A stretch of DNA of 64,000 nucleotides from Perilla frutescens (GCA_026008535.1 BRKX01000011.1:51568183-51632182), one strand, 5' to 3'; positions 12,673-24,954 are shown, counted from the first letter of the stretch. Translations and numbers: made by a program. Notes: generated by a model from the letters alone, not told the origin.

Positions 12673-13002
12673 TAGGGGTGAGCAAAACTGAACCGAGACC
12701 GAAAAATTGATCCAAATCAATATGTTCGGTTTGATTTTGGTGTTGGCAGATTCGATTCGATTTTGGTTATTAAAATGAAAATTGAATAGATTTTCGGTTC
12801 GATACAATTTTGAGGAGTGAAAACCGTTGAAAACCGAACTGAACTGATTTTTAATTTAAAATAAAAATAATATTATACATACCCTAAATTCTAAAAAACT
12901 AAATCTTGATTTAGCCTCCCGTCTCAGAAAACTGAGGAAAGCTCAAAAGCCCTAAAATGAGAGCATTACTCAGCAGCAAGAAAGCTCACTCCTCAATTCA
13001 GT

Positions 13003-13040
<38 letters not shown>

Positions 13041-14220
13041 GGTTTCCGCAAGAAATCTGCCTATTTTTTCAATTTCACTTCATCCCCAATTCCCCATTTC
13101 TCAATTCACTCTAAACGGCCAAAATAAACTTCCGACGACCTCGACAGCAACCTCTGGGTTCCGGAGCAACAGCAATCTTCGGGCTCAGACGCCGCGACGC
13201 GGAAGCAACCAACCTCCGACACAACTTCTGCCTCCACCGACCTCCGACACAGCAGCAAGCTAAACGTTAGTTTCTTAGTTATGTACATTTGATATTAGCT
13301 TTAATCTGGTTTTATATCCTCTTATCGATTATGCCTGTCAAAGCAACTTACAGATGAAAGTATTTTAACTATTTTCTACCTACAGCCTTTGGAAACAAAG
13401 CCATCATATTTGCTTGATTATGATCACAAGTCGAATTCAAGAGTTTGGTCAAATTCTTAGAAATTCTGTGTGAATATGAACTTGCCAACATTCTCCTATT
13501 TCTGTTGTTTCTATAATGCAGCAATTGCTTTTGCTTTATACAATTTGAGTCTAAACTTTAAGAATTTGATTATGGTCATGATTCTTGAGTGTACGTGAGT
13601 TTCAGTAATAATTGCAAGCAAAAAAGGCATCAGATTGAGGGTTGTCCAATCTTTGACTCAATTTTGACTCCTAAAACATCTGGTATGAGTAGAAATTTAG
13701 ACTCTTACACTTGCATCGGAATCTGCTTTTAGCACCGGAAAGAGAGTTCTTGATCCGTTTAGGAGTTCTTTAACTCGTTTATTTATGTCTTATGGAGACT
13801 TTTGAGTGAAATGAGCTCGTTTATTTATATATTATTTTAAGTTCTTGACTTTGGTTTATGGTTTTCGTTTATGGATTTCTTGCAATTGAATGATTAAAGT
13901 TTACTAGGTTGTATTATTTTATGTTTTATGGATTGATTTTATGATTGAATTGTTGCTATTTTTAGGTTATCTAGTTGCAAATGCTAATTAGTAATTACAA
14001 CAATTTTGAAATAGTTGTTGCAGTTTTGAAACAGTGCCTGTAGTGAAAGTTTGATTTTTTGATTTTTTGAAATGTTGCAGCTATTTTTTTTTAATTCGGT
14101 TCGGTTCGGTGCATACCTGTAATCTGTTCGGTTTCGGTTGGGGGGTTTCGGTTTTGGTTTGAGTTCGGTTTTGGGGATTCGGTTCGGTCCGGTTCGATTC
14201 GGACCGAATGCTCACCCCTA
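12673..14220. mobile_element. Non-autonomous hAT-like element carrying a gene-like leader
   Basis: Perfect 12-bp terminal inverted repeats TAGGGGTGAGCA / TGCTCACCCCTA bound 1548 bp. Subterminal zones are packed with 'ttcggttcggttt'/'aaccgaac' words at both ends. The flanks 'gcatattc' and 'gccatatc' resemble a decayed 8-bp target duplication. Inside, 12900-13300 looks like a transcribed leader (ccctaaaatgagagc, a (CT)n run at about 13007-13039, then an Arg/Ser-rich stretch), followed by intron-like DNA. It could be a deletion derivative that kept the 5' part of a hAT transposase gene, or a captured host fragment. No transposase motif is readable. Confidence 0.6.
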
Positions 14221-14384
14221 GGCCATATCCTGAGTAAATTTATTAAAGTCTAATATCAAGGATAATAACTACTTATTCTTTTATTGAATAGATGAAATTA
14301 TAATTTAATTTAAATAAAATTACAAATAAAAACATTATAGTAGTAATTATAACAATTAATTTAATATAAACAAAATGTATAAAA

Positions 14385-14640
14385 TTTTGAAAAATAAAGT
14401 ACCTGAAATATTTCACTATTTAGTATTTTTCATAATAATAATATGATTTTGACATAATTTATAAAAAAATATAAAAAAAAATGGAGAAAGTTTGGTTATA
14501 AATTAAAATAAATAGAAGCAAATTTGACACAAAATAAATGATTTTGACATTAATGGTTTATTCGTTCCAAAACAAATTCAGGAACTTAATTAATGATAAC
14601 GGGAAACGTTAGGGCGTGTTTCACTCTTTTCCCTAATTTA
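14385..14640. mobile_element. Half copy of the 11.7-kb fold-back family
   Basis: 'ataataatatgattttgaca', 'tggagaaagtttggttataaa', 'cttaattaatgataacggga' and 'aacgttagggcgtgtttcac' follow in the same order as in the right arm of the element at 11674-12232. Only one arm is present. It ends about 75 bp before the METTL23-like start codon, so it lies in that gene's promoter. Confidence 0.5.
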
Positions 14641-14716
14641 ATATCGGATCTGCCCGTTGGGTTATAGGGCTGAACTGAACTGAAGAACTCTAACGCCGGC
14701 GTCAACGACCATTTCC

Positions 14717-16702
14717 ATGGCTTCCACGAGCCAATGTAACGTAAGCAGATTGAAATCGGAGCTCCAATTCGAACAAGAACACGAAAATAAGGTAATGCAA
14801 TAATTGACGTCACGCGAAGATATAGTTCGGTGGAGCTCGATTCAAGTTCGTAATTTGTAACAATTTATGTAATTTGTGCCGGAACATCGCTTCGAAGAAT
14901 ATGAAATCAGACTTTTTGGTTGGGTTTTGGTCAATTTTCTCCTTTTCCTTTTCGTTTGTCATGTTAATTAACCTTTTTGTTTGTGTGATGTTATTGAAGG
15001 GTAATGATTTGGGTTAATTATGTAGCAATGCATTTTATTTAGGATTAACTACAAGCACAACAATCTCTAATACTCCTAGGGGTTTTTATTTATTTATTTA
15101 TTTTGTGACAGAAGAGAATTCTGCATCATGGATGAACCATGATGTTGGTTAGATTGGGGCAGGATTTTTTTTTATTACTTTAATGTAAAAAAAAAGGTCA
15201 AGACTCATCTTTTCAAGTTGGATGATCATAATTGAGCATTATATATTTTTTCTGTTAAATAAATATTATGCAACGATCATATTATGCAAGATTTTTGGCA
15301 TGTTCTGTTGAAAAGCTGGCTTCTATGTGCACTCAACATAATATGCTGAGGTTATTTTGATTTGTTTCATTTTGAATGCATGTGCAGAACTTGAAGCTTC
15401 ACGAAACCGTTATTTATTTATGTAGGGATGGATTTACAGTCTTTGCTGTTCTTCCTTCAGGCCCCAACCATTGAGAAGGATGACAAAGATTCAGTCGAAT
15501 CATCCCCTAATCGATACATGGCCGCATGTTCTCAGCATTACTTTGGCAGTGTTGGAGATGGTTTCTCCATCAGCATCATTGAAGTATTAATCGTTGCTCC
15601 AATCATGTATCCTGAATTCGAGAAAAGAGAGAATGTGAAAGAGAAGAAGTGATGAAAATGCTTTGTGTTTCAGTATTTTCTGATTTTAATTTGACTGTCT
15701 CTTTATCAGAATATGAAAGAAGAATATGGACTATTTGTGTGGCCATCAAGTGTAATTCTGGCTGAGTACATTTGGCAACAAAAATCGCGGTTTTCTGGGG
15801 CTAATGTTGTTGAGGTGAATCAGGCTATCACGGTTATTAAATCATTATTATAGTGCACCTGTTTCCTGAGTTTTATTTCGATCTCATTTTCACTTGACAG
15901 CTTGGTGCTGGAACTTCATTGCCTGGATTAGTTGCTGCTAAAGTGGGTGCGGATGTTACACTGACTGATGACTTAAATAAAGCAGAGGTTTGTTGAGCCA
16001 TCATCATGGATTTTCTGGTTTGTATTTCTTAAATTGTGCACAACTTACAGGTGTTGGATAATATGAGACGGGTTTGCAACATAAACGATCTCAAGTGCAG
16101 GGTATGCATCCCCATCTTGTTCGTTTCATGTAATAATACGCACTTTATCATGATATTACCAACTAGGTTTCTCACCTGGTGTAGGTTTTGGGACTGACTT
16201 GGGGCGTATGGGATGCTCCAATCTTCACTCTGCACCCAAACATCATTCTTGGAGCTGATGTGCTCTACGATACAAGTGGTAAGATTTATGAATTTTTCCA
16301 CTCTTTGTTATAACACATAATTTGTTGAATCTAAAATTTTATTTTCATATCACGTGGTGGTTCAAAGCCTTCGATGATCTATTCGCAACCGTATCTTTTT
16401 TACTCCAGAAAAGCCCAGATTCTGTTTTCATCACCACCTATCACAACAGAAGGTACTTCTTCAAACACCATAGTAGCTTCACTAAAAAAAACTAGGATTT
16501 TCAAACAAAAAAATGACATAATACAAGTGCGGCCTTCATTTATAGTGGGCATCACCTCATTGAGTTCTTGATGGACAAATGGCGTCTGAAGTGTACGAAG
16601 CTGCTCGACGGCTTCTCCTTCCTGCCACCTCACAAAGCATCAAAGCTGAGCGGTGGCATTCAGTTGGCTGAGATTGTTTTGGACACATTGGGTTCACGGT
16701 GA
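14717..16702 (+). CDS. METTL23-like methyltransferase, 8 exons
   Basis: Spliced by eye. Exons are 14717..14791, 15461..15583, 15710..15814, 15901..15987, 16051..16101, 16185..16278, 16368..16452 and 16546..16702. All introns are GT-AG and all phases agree, giving 258 residues. The opening is MASTSQCNVSRLKSELQFEQ. The core runs from CSQHYFGSVGDGFSISIIE through EYGLFVWPSSVILAEYIWQQ to the SAM-binding motif I, VVELGAGTSLPGL. Then follow the acidic end of beta-2 (VTLTDD), ILGADVLYDTSAFDDL after motif II, and the C-terminal TYHNRSGHHLIEFLMDKW. This is the seven-beta-strand methyltransferase family 16, METTL23 branch; human METTL23 is a nuclear histone-arginine methyltransferase. The substrate in plants is inferred at best. 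Exon 1 is the least certain exon, since it is short and weakly conserved. Confidence 0.9.
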
Positions 16703-17267
16703 CAGCACCACCAACAACCACCGCAATGGTGATAAAGAGCCTTCGCCTCTTGCATTGCGCACATTAAATTTGCAGCAGCTCGATCGAGAATTGAACTAGT
16801 ACCTCAAACCTCTTACGGATAGTGACCGCGAGTTGAGGTTCTACTTTGATGTCAGTCTGTTGTGCATTGTAGACATACATGCATCAAATGCATGGTTTTC
16901 AATGAATGTGAATTTTGAGAAAATATTTTTTGTGGGTATGCAGATTTTTTAGGCCACTTAGTTAGACCGTGCAAGATGTAAAATTGCATATTAAACTGTA
17001 TTTTGTATTTAACTTGCCATGTGTTAAATCTGCAATAAAAAATCAAGATTTAATATTGGTAGGTGAGTAGCGGTCGCATAATTGTGATTTGTGAATAGCC
17101 AATCAAATTTCGCCATTTCACGTACCCAAAGATTTTTCTACAATGATAAATGAGGGTCATGGGTCATAAATTTTATCGGCTTATGGAAAATAAAAATAAA
17201 AATATTGACGGTCATGAGTTGGTGCCAAATTGGTGGGAATAAAATTAAAGCTCAATAATTTGAGCAT
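16703..17267. other. 3'UTR and intergenic DNA after the METTL23-like gene
   Basis: Contains the downstream part of the METTL23-like transcript, then AT-rich DNA up to the inverted-repeat element that starts near 17268. No ORF of note. Confidence 0.4.
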
Positions 17268-17879
17268 AAATTTTAGAGCGATTTTTTTTTTTCAAGCTAA
17301 TTAAATTTTTAAAAAATTTATTTTAGACACCAATTTTTAAATATATTTTTAGTCATTTACCAAAATGCTCTTTAGATATTAAAAAAAGAAAATTAAAGTA
17401 TCCCACCTATCCATCACAACTCATATCTGCTTTTCTTGAGACTTCATATTCAATCTTCATCGGCAGACATCGTCAATGTTCATCTTCATCGTTAATTTCA
17501 ACGTACTATTTATCTTCAATCTTCATTTTCAATCTTCATCGTCAATTTTCTTGGACCATAGTTCTCGTCATAGTTCAGCCATGCCGAGCTAGTTGACAAC
17601 TGTGCATTTTTCACAACTTTTGGATATGAATTGGTGATCTTTATTATATTAAGTTGTATATTTTATATAACTTTTGTGCTTATATTGTTATCATTTGAAG
17701 TTTTTGATGTGTTTGTTAATTTGCAGTAATAGTTGTGATTTCATTGCATAATTGAAGCAAAACGGTCAAATACGGACTTGAAGAGTTGAATGATGATTTA
17801 ATTATACTATTGGACTTAATTAAATGTTTAATTAAAACTTAATGGATTAGATTAAATGACCAAAGCCCAATAAAATCCG

Positions 17880-18975
17880 AAGCTCAGTACGAATATGCTT
17901 GGGTCGACCCAGAAAGTGTCGGTCGACCCAAGCCAGTGCAAAATACAAAGGCCTGGGTCGACCCGACCGAGTTCACCTGGGCCGACCATGTGTAAAAAGT
18001 GCCATCTGGGTCGACATATGTGCTCGAGTCCGCAAGAATGTGATTTTTTTATCTCTAATTCAAGATTTTAAACTTACATATAAAAGTCTCCATTTTGATA
18101 TACGAAACAAGGACGCCCCATATGCGAAAAAATTACTAGAGAGACATAAGAGAGAAGAGATAATTGAAGATAAAGATAAGGGTTTGCCACCTACTTGAGA
18201 GGAGGTGTCAAGGTTGTTAAAGACGGAATGCCACTACAGAAGAGACAAGACAACTAGATTTCTCCCCGTTATTTGATTTTATTATTTATTTTATCCTGAA
18301 TTTCAATACTCTAGTTTCGATTATTTATTTTATTATGTCTAGCTAATTTCATAGCTATATTTTAGGGATTGAATATTATGAATTTTATTATATGATTTAG
18401 TTACTTCCTGTTATCTCTCGGGACTTGATTTCTATGAGTTTATTTATATCTTGTATAAATGCTTGATCACTATTTATGTATGCTAGTCGATTAGTTTGAT
18501 GTACTCACCAAAGAAAGATTAATTGATAGAAAGATAGAAATCAAGTTATGTGTGCTTGGAAGAACCAACCCGGTGAGCAAGTATCACATAAGGTTGAATA
18601 AATCTGCGTGTGCTAGATTAAGAGTGATGACATGTGTGAAGAACCCGCCAAGTAAAGTGCATGCTCATTATATCTATGTTATGGTATATGCTTTCAAAAG
18701 CAGCCTGATAACAAACTAAGAATTAATGAATATTAATAAATGAGATAATAATCCAATTTTCCTAAAACCTAGGTTTCTCTATTAATTGTTTAAGTATTGT
18801 TAATCTGCTATTTTATTTGCTGTTATTTATTTATTTCCATTTTACCTGTGATTTTAGTGTTTATATATTAATTAAGTATTTGTGTTTGAGAACGTGAAAG
18901 TTACAGTCTCCGTGGGATACGATACTATTGCTACAATAACACAGTACACTTGCGGTCACTTATTTGTTAATAAAT
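17880..18975 (+). mobile_element. Retroelement-like leader fragment
   Basis: Starts with 'gggtcgaccc' repeated in both orientations. It continues with 'agtgtgcttggaaga', 'ggtgagcaagtatcacataa', 'gtgatgacatgtgtgaagaa', 'cctaaaacctaggt' and ends 'cagtctccgtgggatacgat'. I associate this chain of phrases with non-coding leaders of plant Ty3/Gypsy elements that precede gag. No gag/pol ORF or LTR pair is present, so it is a fragment. The identification is from memory and moderate at best. Confidence 0.35.
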
Positions 18976-19620
18976 AGTGTGTCACTAGTGCAGTGAACAA
19001 CAAACAAAGTTCAAATTTTACAAAAAAAAATGATTTTGTTCTTAACTGCGTTCAAAACCCGACGTGCACAAAGCGTGAGCATGTGCAACAACAAACATCG
19101 ACAGAACATCAGCCGATAATTGCCGAACATCGACTGATAATTTGGCATCGGGTGCGTGCGTGAGGGCACAAAGCATGCGCACGATTTTGTTCTTAACTGC
19201 GCTCAAAACCCGACACACACAAGACGTCCACACGTGCAACAACAAACATCGGCAGAACATCGACATAACATTGGCTGATAATTACTGAACATCGGCTGAT
19301 AATTTTGCTTCGAGTACGCGCGAGTAGGCACAAAGCGTGCTCACACAAGGCATACGCGCAAGAACAAATATCGACAGACATTGGTAGAACATCGGCTGAT
19401 AATTTGGCCTTAGGCGCACACAAGATGGCTCCACGTGCAACAACAAACATTGACAGACATCGACTGATAATTTGACCTCGAGTGAATGCGTGATGTGTAC
19501 ATGCACAAGGCATATGTACAACAACAAATATCGACAAAACATCGGCGTGGGCACATCGACTGTGCATTAGTAACTGCGTGCTAAGCTCGGCGCACAAGTT
19601 TCAGTGCCTGCAGTTAAGAA
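18973..19620. repeat. GC-rich degenerate repeat block with CACTA-type end
   Basis: It opens with CACTAGTGCAGTGAAC, like a CACTA (EnSpm) terminus. About 560 bp of degenerate repeats follow, built from 'gttcttaactgcg', 'aaaacccgac', 'caacaacaaacatcg', 'gacagaacatcg', 'ctgataattt' and 'gcacaaagcgtg'. 'gttcttaactgc' occurs direct at about 19039 and 19191 and inverted at about 19608 as 'gcagttaagaac'. CpG content is far above the surroundings. It resembles subterminal CACTA repeats. The opposite TAGTG terminus is not seen, so the element is truncated or differently bounded. Confidence 0.5.
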
Positions 19621-20258
19621 CTTCACTTTTTCAGATTTTTTGAAGGTTACAGAAATACTTTTTTTTTTTTCAGATTCTCATAAATGAATTATATTAGGAA
19701 TGGTTTTTAAGTATCTCTAATGTTAAAGCATGTCTATTATGTCTAGAAAATTCTCCCACTCAATTTTTCCCTCAAATCAAACTTCAAAACCACAAAACAC
19801 CAAATAATCTAACAATATTAATAATTAGATTTGAAAGTACATAGAGAGAACTTTTGCCAAAATTTTTAAAAATCTTCCAGAACGGTTGACGGGTTGCTAA
19901 AGGATTCTTTGTTTCTTCTCTTGAATTTTCGGAGGTTCACAGTGGCTCGGTTGGTGGAGAAATTTGAATTTCTTCTCTTCACTTTGTGTAGATCGACGAC
20001 ATGGAGAGAATTCTTGACAAATTCCATTGCTGCTGCAGATTGTTTGTGAAGACAATGAGATTGTAGAGGAGAGAGAAAATTTTCAAACTCTGATTTCAAA
20101 AATGTGATATGGGCGGCTGGTGGGGAGATAAAGTAGGGTTTCTTTTTAAAAATGAATATAAAGTATTTTGGTAATTATATATGACTAAAAATATATTTAA
20201 AAATTAGCGGCTAAAATAAGTTTTTTAAAAGTTTAAGTGGCTACCTTGACTCATTTCC

Positions 20259-20815
20259 ACAAAATTTTATTGCATAATGTTTTCAACTATCCATGGAAAT
20301 TTCAATCGCATTTGTATTAAAATATTAAACCCCCAATTAATTAAATTAATGAAACTTCCTAAATCTTGTGAGGAGATCAAAATATCAATTTTATCCGGAA
20401 CCTCTAAATCCAAAAGCCAGAGTCCGACTCCGGGCGGAGTTAATTGATTCTTGAAAATATAACGTTTGAATTCTTAAGTATGAAAGCTATCTTGATGTAA
20501 CACAAAATCAAGAAATCACGTTCCAATAGCAAGACAAATATAGAGATTGCGATCCACAAATTTATATTCCATGTGGAAATTAAAAATATTGAAGAAGGCC
20601 ATATTTTCGTGTTTATTGATTTAGTTAAATACAATCGATATTTTATTCCGGCGATGCAGTTACTATTGTACCTATGCTGGTACCTATGTATGTGTGTAAC
20701 TTCAATTCCTATAAATATATAACAATATATATAATAAAACACTGAGATATTCATATAATAGTAATAGTAATTAAAATAAATGAAATGAAACTATATCTAT
20801 ATTATATCTAGCGAT
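20259..20815. other. Intergenic DNA, 3' flank of MEE60-like copy 2
   Basis: AT-rich, including the likely 3'UTR of the minus-strand gene. No coding or repeat signal I can support. Confidence 0.4.
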
Positions 20816-21466
20816 CTAATTGAGCTTCTCGCTATTCTTACTGCTCACTTCTATAAAGAAGGCAGCATAAATCGCCGTCGTGAGATAAACGAGGAGACCC
20901 AACCCAACAAAAATCACGAGCGCCGCCATGGCATGCACCGGCTTGCCGCCGCACGAGTAAACTCCCAACTTCACCTGAATGAACTCGACGATCGACAGCA
21001 GAAGAAAGAGGCATCCCATGACGGATCCGACGGCGGATCCGAACAGCCCGTATTTCAGGAAATCCGGGTCGATGTCGGCCTTGTGCGGGTCGCTGGGGTC
21101 CATGTTGTTGATGAGGTTGATGGAGAGCTTGAGGCTCTGAGCGATGAGTGACGAGAAGAGGAAGAAGCTGAACGACACCACCTCGAACACGATCAGCCGC
21201 CGCACCGTGTCGCCGCTCGCCGTGCACTCGGCGCGGGACTCGGCGGTGGCCGCGTCTGGCCGGGTCAGGGAGAACCCGATGAAGATGGCCATCGTGAACA
21301 GGGAGTTCACGCTCACGAACCCATCCAGGGCGGTCACGTGGACGCTCGACAGCCTTGCGGCGGCGGCGGCGGCGGCGGGCGGTGGTAAGTCGTCGATGGT
21401 GGTGGAGTCTGCAGCTGGTGGTTCGGCGATGATCGTGTTGTTTTGTGATTCCATGCTTGCTTGCAA
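20816..21466 (-). CDS. MEE60-like four-helix membrane protein (copy 2)
   Basis: Single exon, 216 residues from the first ATG (21466); a second in-frame ATG at 21454 (MESQNNTI) is an equally good start. The N-terminal tail is long and carries a PPP plus seven-Ala run (GCC repeats). The body shows the family signature HVTALDGFVSVNSLF, the FEVVSFSFFLFSSLIAQSL helix, the segment GSAVGSVMGCLFLLLSIVEF, the Cys-Gly-Gly-Lys loop (SCGGKPVH) and a fourth hydrophobic segment ending YLTTAIYAAFF. The C-terminus is longer and more polar (EVSSKNSEKLN) than in copies 1 and 3. It is intronless, unlike copy 1. A (GA)n run lies in its probable 5'UTR (about 21503-21522). A membrane location is inferred from the helices; the function is unknown to me. 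Confidence 0.88.
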   Translation of the reverse strand: MQASMESQNNTIIAEPPAADSTTIDDLPPPAAAAAAARLSSVHVTALDGFVSVNSLFTMAIFIGFSLTRPDAATAESRAECTASGDTVRRLIVFEVVSFSFFLFSSLIAQSLKLSINLINNMDPSDPHKADIDPDFLKYGLFGSAVGSVMGCLFLLLSIVEFIQVKLGVYSCGGKPVHAMAALVIFVGLGLLVYLTTAIYAAFFIEVSSKNSEKLN

Positions 21467-22599
21467 TTAACTTGTTGAGAGTTGATTATAATTATATATC
21501 TAGAGAGAGAGAGAGAGAGAGAGTAGTTGTCGACAGTTGGGGAATCCACCTGCAGAGCTATTTCATTCTATTTCTTAACCGAAATGCGAAATCATTCAAT
21601 ATACGGATGTTTATGGGTAGTTAATTATGATTATATAAAGGCTTCAACTAAATAGTAAATACTATTAATCTATAGACTATATACTAATTAATAATTTTAC
21701 CACATGTCCTATATTGTAGTTTAATTAGTGATATTAATTTCTCTTGTTTATAAGAATAATTAAAAGGTCAATGTCCGAATTTTATTTTCTCCATTTCCCC
21801 CCTCAAAAATAAATTATATATATGTGTTAGGGATTGGTCAGTATTCCCTCTTAATTCCGATATATATATATTAATCTAAGAGGAGAGAAGTTCGGATGAA
21901 ATAAATATATGATACCTGTTTTTTAAATAATAAAGTTGTAATCATATGGATATGTTTGTGCGTAATCTACTAATCTTTTTATCTCGACACTATTTTTTAT
22001 TTGACTATTTAATTATTAAATTCAAAATTAGAATTTCACATCTATATATTTTAACTAGGGGGTCTTAAATTATTGTGCTTGAAGTTGAGATCACTTACAT
22101 AAACTATTTTAAATAGTAAAATATTTTGTTGGAAAATTTGCAGTTTATATAAATGACTCGTCATTTCATTTTATCCGTTTTTTTGTCAAAATATTTAATT
22201 TTGTAGGAATGAAATGGTTTATGATTAATCCACGTTAATTACAGTAGGTAATGGTATATTTTTATTTTCTCAAAATTAATTTTCGGTGAGTGAAAAATTT
22301 ATCGTTAAAGTAATTGGCCACTTGAAAGACCACTATTTAAATATTAAAGCTTAACATTGTTTACGCTTACTTTATAAACATATTAAATGTGACTATGTGA
22401 GATCTAATGTTCAAATGTAAGTGAAACTTTGAGCACACACGCACGCGCTCATGTCAGTGCCTGTGCTAGATTTAGGGCCGGACTCGAATCTTAATTTGTT
22501 CTTGACAATTGGACTTTGGATGTGCTTGGGCGGTTTTGCGCATGAAATTTTCTATTACACTCTTTGTGTTATGTTTATCAAATTACGAGTTTTTCTTGT
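21467..22599. other. Upstream region of MEE60-like copy 2
   Basis: Holds the leader and promoter of the minus-strand gene, then AT-rich DNA. No further gene or clear element recognised. Confidence 0.4.
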
Positions 22600-22915
22600 A
22601 TTTTTTTTTTCAGTTTCATTTTTTGTGTTTTAATTTAATTTTATGATTTTTTTAGGGTTCACCCCACCCAGTTATGGTTTATAATTATTTTTTAATATTT
22701 AATTTTCTATTTTCAATTAATAATTCATTATTATGGTTGATTTTTTTAAAGTTATGTATATGTTTTATATTTTTAATTCATTTTTTTTGTTGATAAATGT
22801 TGACTATGATTATTTATGTTATAATTAACTTTTATTTTATAATAAATATTATTAAAATCATAAATTTGATAATGTAACATGGGGTAAAACAGGAAAAAGA
22901 GTAATAGAAAATTTC
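22600..22915. mobile_element. MITE family member (copy C)
   Basis: The sequence runs 'tttaatttaattttatgatt', 'ttagggttcaccccaccca', 'ggtttataattattttttaa', 'gatgttgacta'-like words and 'ataataaatattatt'. This follows the same order as the element at 40748-41126, whose terminal inverted repeats are intact. Ends are approximate and decayed here. Confidence 0.5.
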
Positions 22916-24296
22916 AACCCGCGGTATTAGACACGCTCATTTGAATTTGGAGTTAATGATGCAATGTCAATATTTCATTGGTGGAGGCAGTAACTTGGGC
23001 TTGAATGAGGAGTAACCGACACCCGATTAACTTCCTGAAGTTACACACATGAGCTTGAATGATCATGGGAGGTTACGTACAAAAATTGCATAACATTGCA
23101 TGTATGTGGTGTTTTGAAGACGCACGCCAAACCCGCGTATTTATCTCGTGAAGAGAGGTCTTCCAAAATCGACTTAAAACAAGTTCAAGATGGTTTCCAA
23201 AATTGTGTTAAAATCATTGCGGTTCTATACTCGAGTTTGTTAATTATTTCATTCTTCATTTCCACTTTATTTTGTTTCTTTGTATTATGTTGTCTTCTTC
23301 TTTTCTTATGTAAAGATGGTACCAGCTACCAAGAAATATCAAAGGCATAGTCTCCAAGACTCCAACATTATCTTTAATTTGGATAGAAAGTTCAAAGGAA
23401 GAATATATCATGTACTAATATAATATATACAATGTTCTTAGTTATTTAGGATGTTTTAATTGACCAATATCAATACTCTTTTTTTTCTTTCAATAATTAC
23501 TATTTGAGGTTTGAAAACTTGGTCTAGGTCATATTAATTAACACCTACGTACGTACCAGTGTTGTTTAGCGATAGAATTAAGTATACGCTTAAGCGAATT
23601 GATTATTGATCGAATAAATAATGTTTAACGTTAAATATGTTTCGATTCTTAATTCACTTTAAATTTAAGAGGATGAGTTTATAAATTAAAATTAATCCTA
23701 TATCTAATGAGCTTCAATTAGTCAAATCAATTAATACGATATATAATTCAATTATATATATATATATATATTAAGTTTTTATATTTATAAGTTTGAAGGT
23801 GGAACTTTAATATTCTAATTATCAAGCAAATACAAGATAGATGTATATGTTTATCTCGTAACATTTGTCGGTGAAGTTGGTCGACATTTTTTTTAGGCGA
23901 GTTAAGTTAGTAGACTTCAATTGTAATAGATCCAAAGACTCCGAATTTTACCAGTATTAATTAATTTGTTCTCCATAAAGATTTGTCTAAGCAGTTTACG
24001 AATTATTAATATCAAATTACAATTAAAAAAACATATTTTAACCGCAATGTAATGTCAAATTAATTACTTGAGTTTATTGTTGGCATATTACTATGCTACA
24101 TGATTTGATATGATTTGATTTCTCTAAACTTCATTTTCATCAATAATGTCTCCAAGAGCCAATTGTCGCATGCATGCAGCTGGCTGCTAATGTTAGACTA
24201 CAACAAAAAAGGGCAGAGTTGACAAGTCTTTTGTAATACTAACTACTTTCTACCATATTAATTAATTACAAGCTATTATTTAGACCATATACAGAG
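22916..24296. other. Gene-free AT-rich stretch
   Basis: Contains a short repetitive passage with 'gagcttgaatga' / 'gggcttgaatga' near 22997-23060, an 84-codon ORF (23096-23350) of no recognisable family, and a (TA)n run at about 23754-23771. I assign no gene. Confidence 0.35.
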
Positions 24297-24954
24297 AGTA
24301 GATCAAATGAGAACCAGAATTCCATGTGAGAATTAAGAATCAATTAAAACTGTAGATTTTTAGTTTTTGGACGGTGAAGATCTGTACCCGAGTTTGTGTT
24401 ATGTGGTAGCATTTTTGTAATATTAGGGTTATTTAAATGAACTATGGGTATTTTTGTAATATTTGAGCCGAATCCTTTTAGCATTACTATGATAGAGTTT
24501 AGCATTGTTGTAATTAATTTTAGTATTACTGTGACTAGTTTTAGCACTATCAAAAAAATATTAGTTTTAGCATTAATGTGATTAGTTGTCTTATTTAATC
24601 TGCAAATTGTGTTGGCACGCCACTTTGGAGATTTCTACTGGGTTGTCTGAATTTTTATACCCGATTGATGGACATATGATTATCTTCAATGATGGATATT
24701 TGTAAAATATAGCGTTTCTTCTATCATTTTGAAGAGTGGAGACAGTTTTAGCTTTTGTTCTCCTTGTAGTTTAATCTTTTGTAGCTCTTTTAACACTTAT
24801 AAATTTTTATATAATACTGTTAAGTAAACAAAATAACAATACTAAAAACATAATTAAATAATAAAGATAAAAGTAGTGAACAATAGTGTCAATGGTAATG
24901 CTAAAATGATATATGATGATGCCAATTTAGTGAATAATAATCTTAGTACCACAA

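Larger units (their letters stand above)
17268..20258. mobile_element. Composite about 3-kb inverted-repeat (MULE-like) element
   Basis: About 17290-17390 and 20155-20250 are inverted copies: 'aatttttaaatatatttttagtc' with 'ttaccaaaat' on the left reads back as 'gactaaaaatatatttaaaaatt' with 'attttggtaa' on the right, in the same order with only small indels. Terminal repeats of about 100 bp or more with unrelated cargo suggest a non-autonomous Mutator-like element. The cargo includes a retroelement-like leader (17880-18975), a GC-rich repeat block (19030-19600) and a small minus-strand ORF (19866-20099, 77 residues, unrecognised). No transposase is visible. The 9-bp target duplication expected for MULEs is not clear. 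Confidence 0.55.

Noticed and set aside
19193..19597. 134-codon Cys/His/Ala-rich minus-strand ORF that looks like a small secreted protein family
   Set aside because: It is created by the GC-rich repeat block: overlapping frames give similar repetitive peptides, with no gene context.
23096..23350. 84-codon ORF as a possible small protein gene
   Set aside because: No recognisable domain, low-complexity Phe/Leu/Cys C-terminus, no supporting splice or neighbour context.
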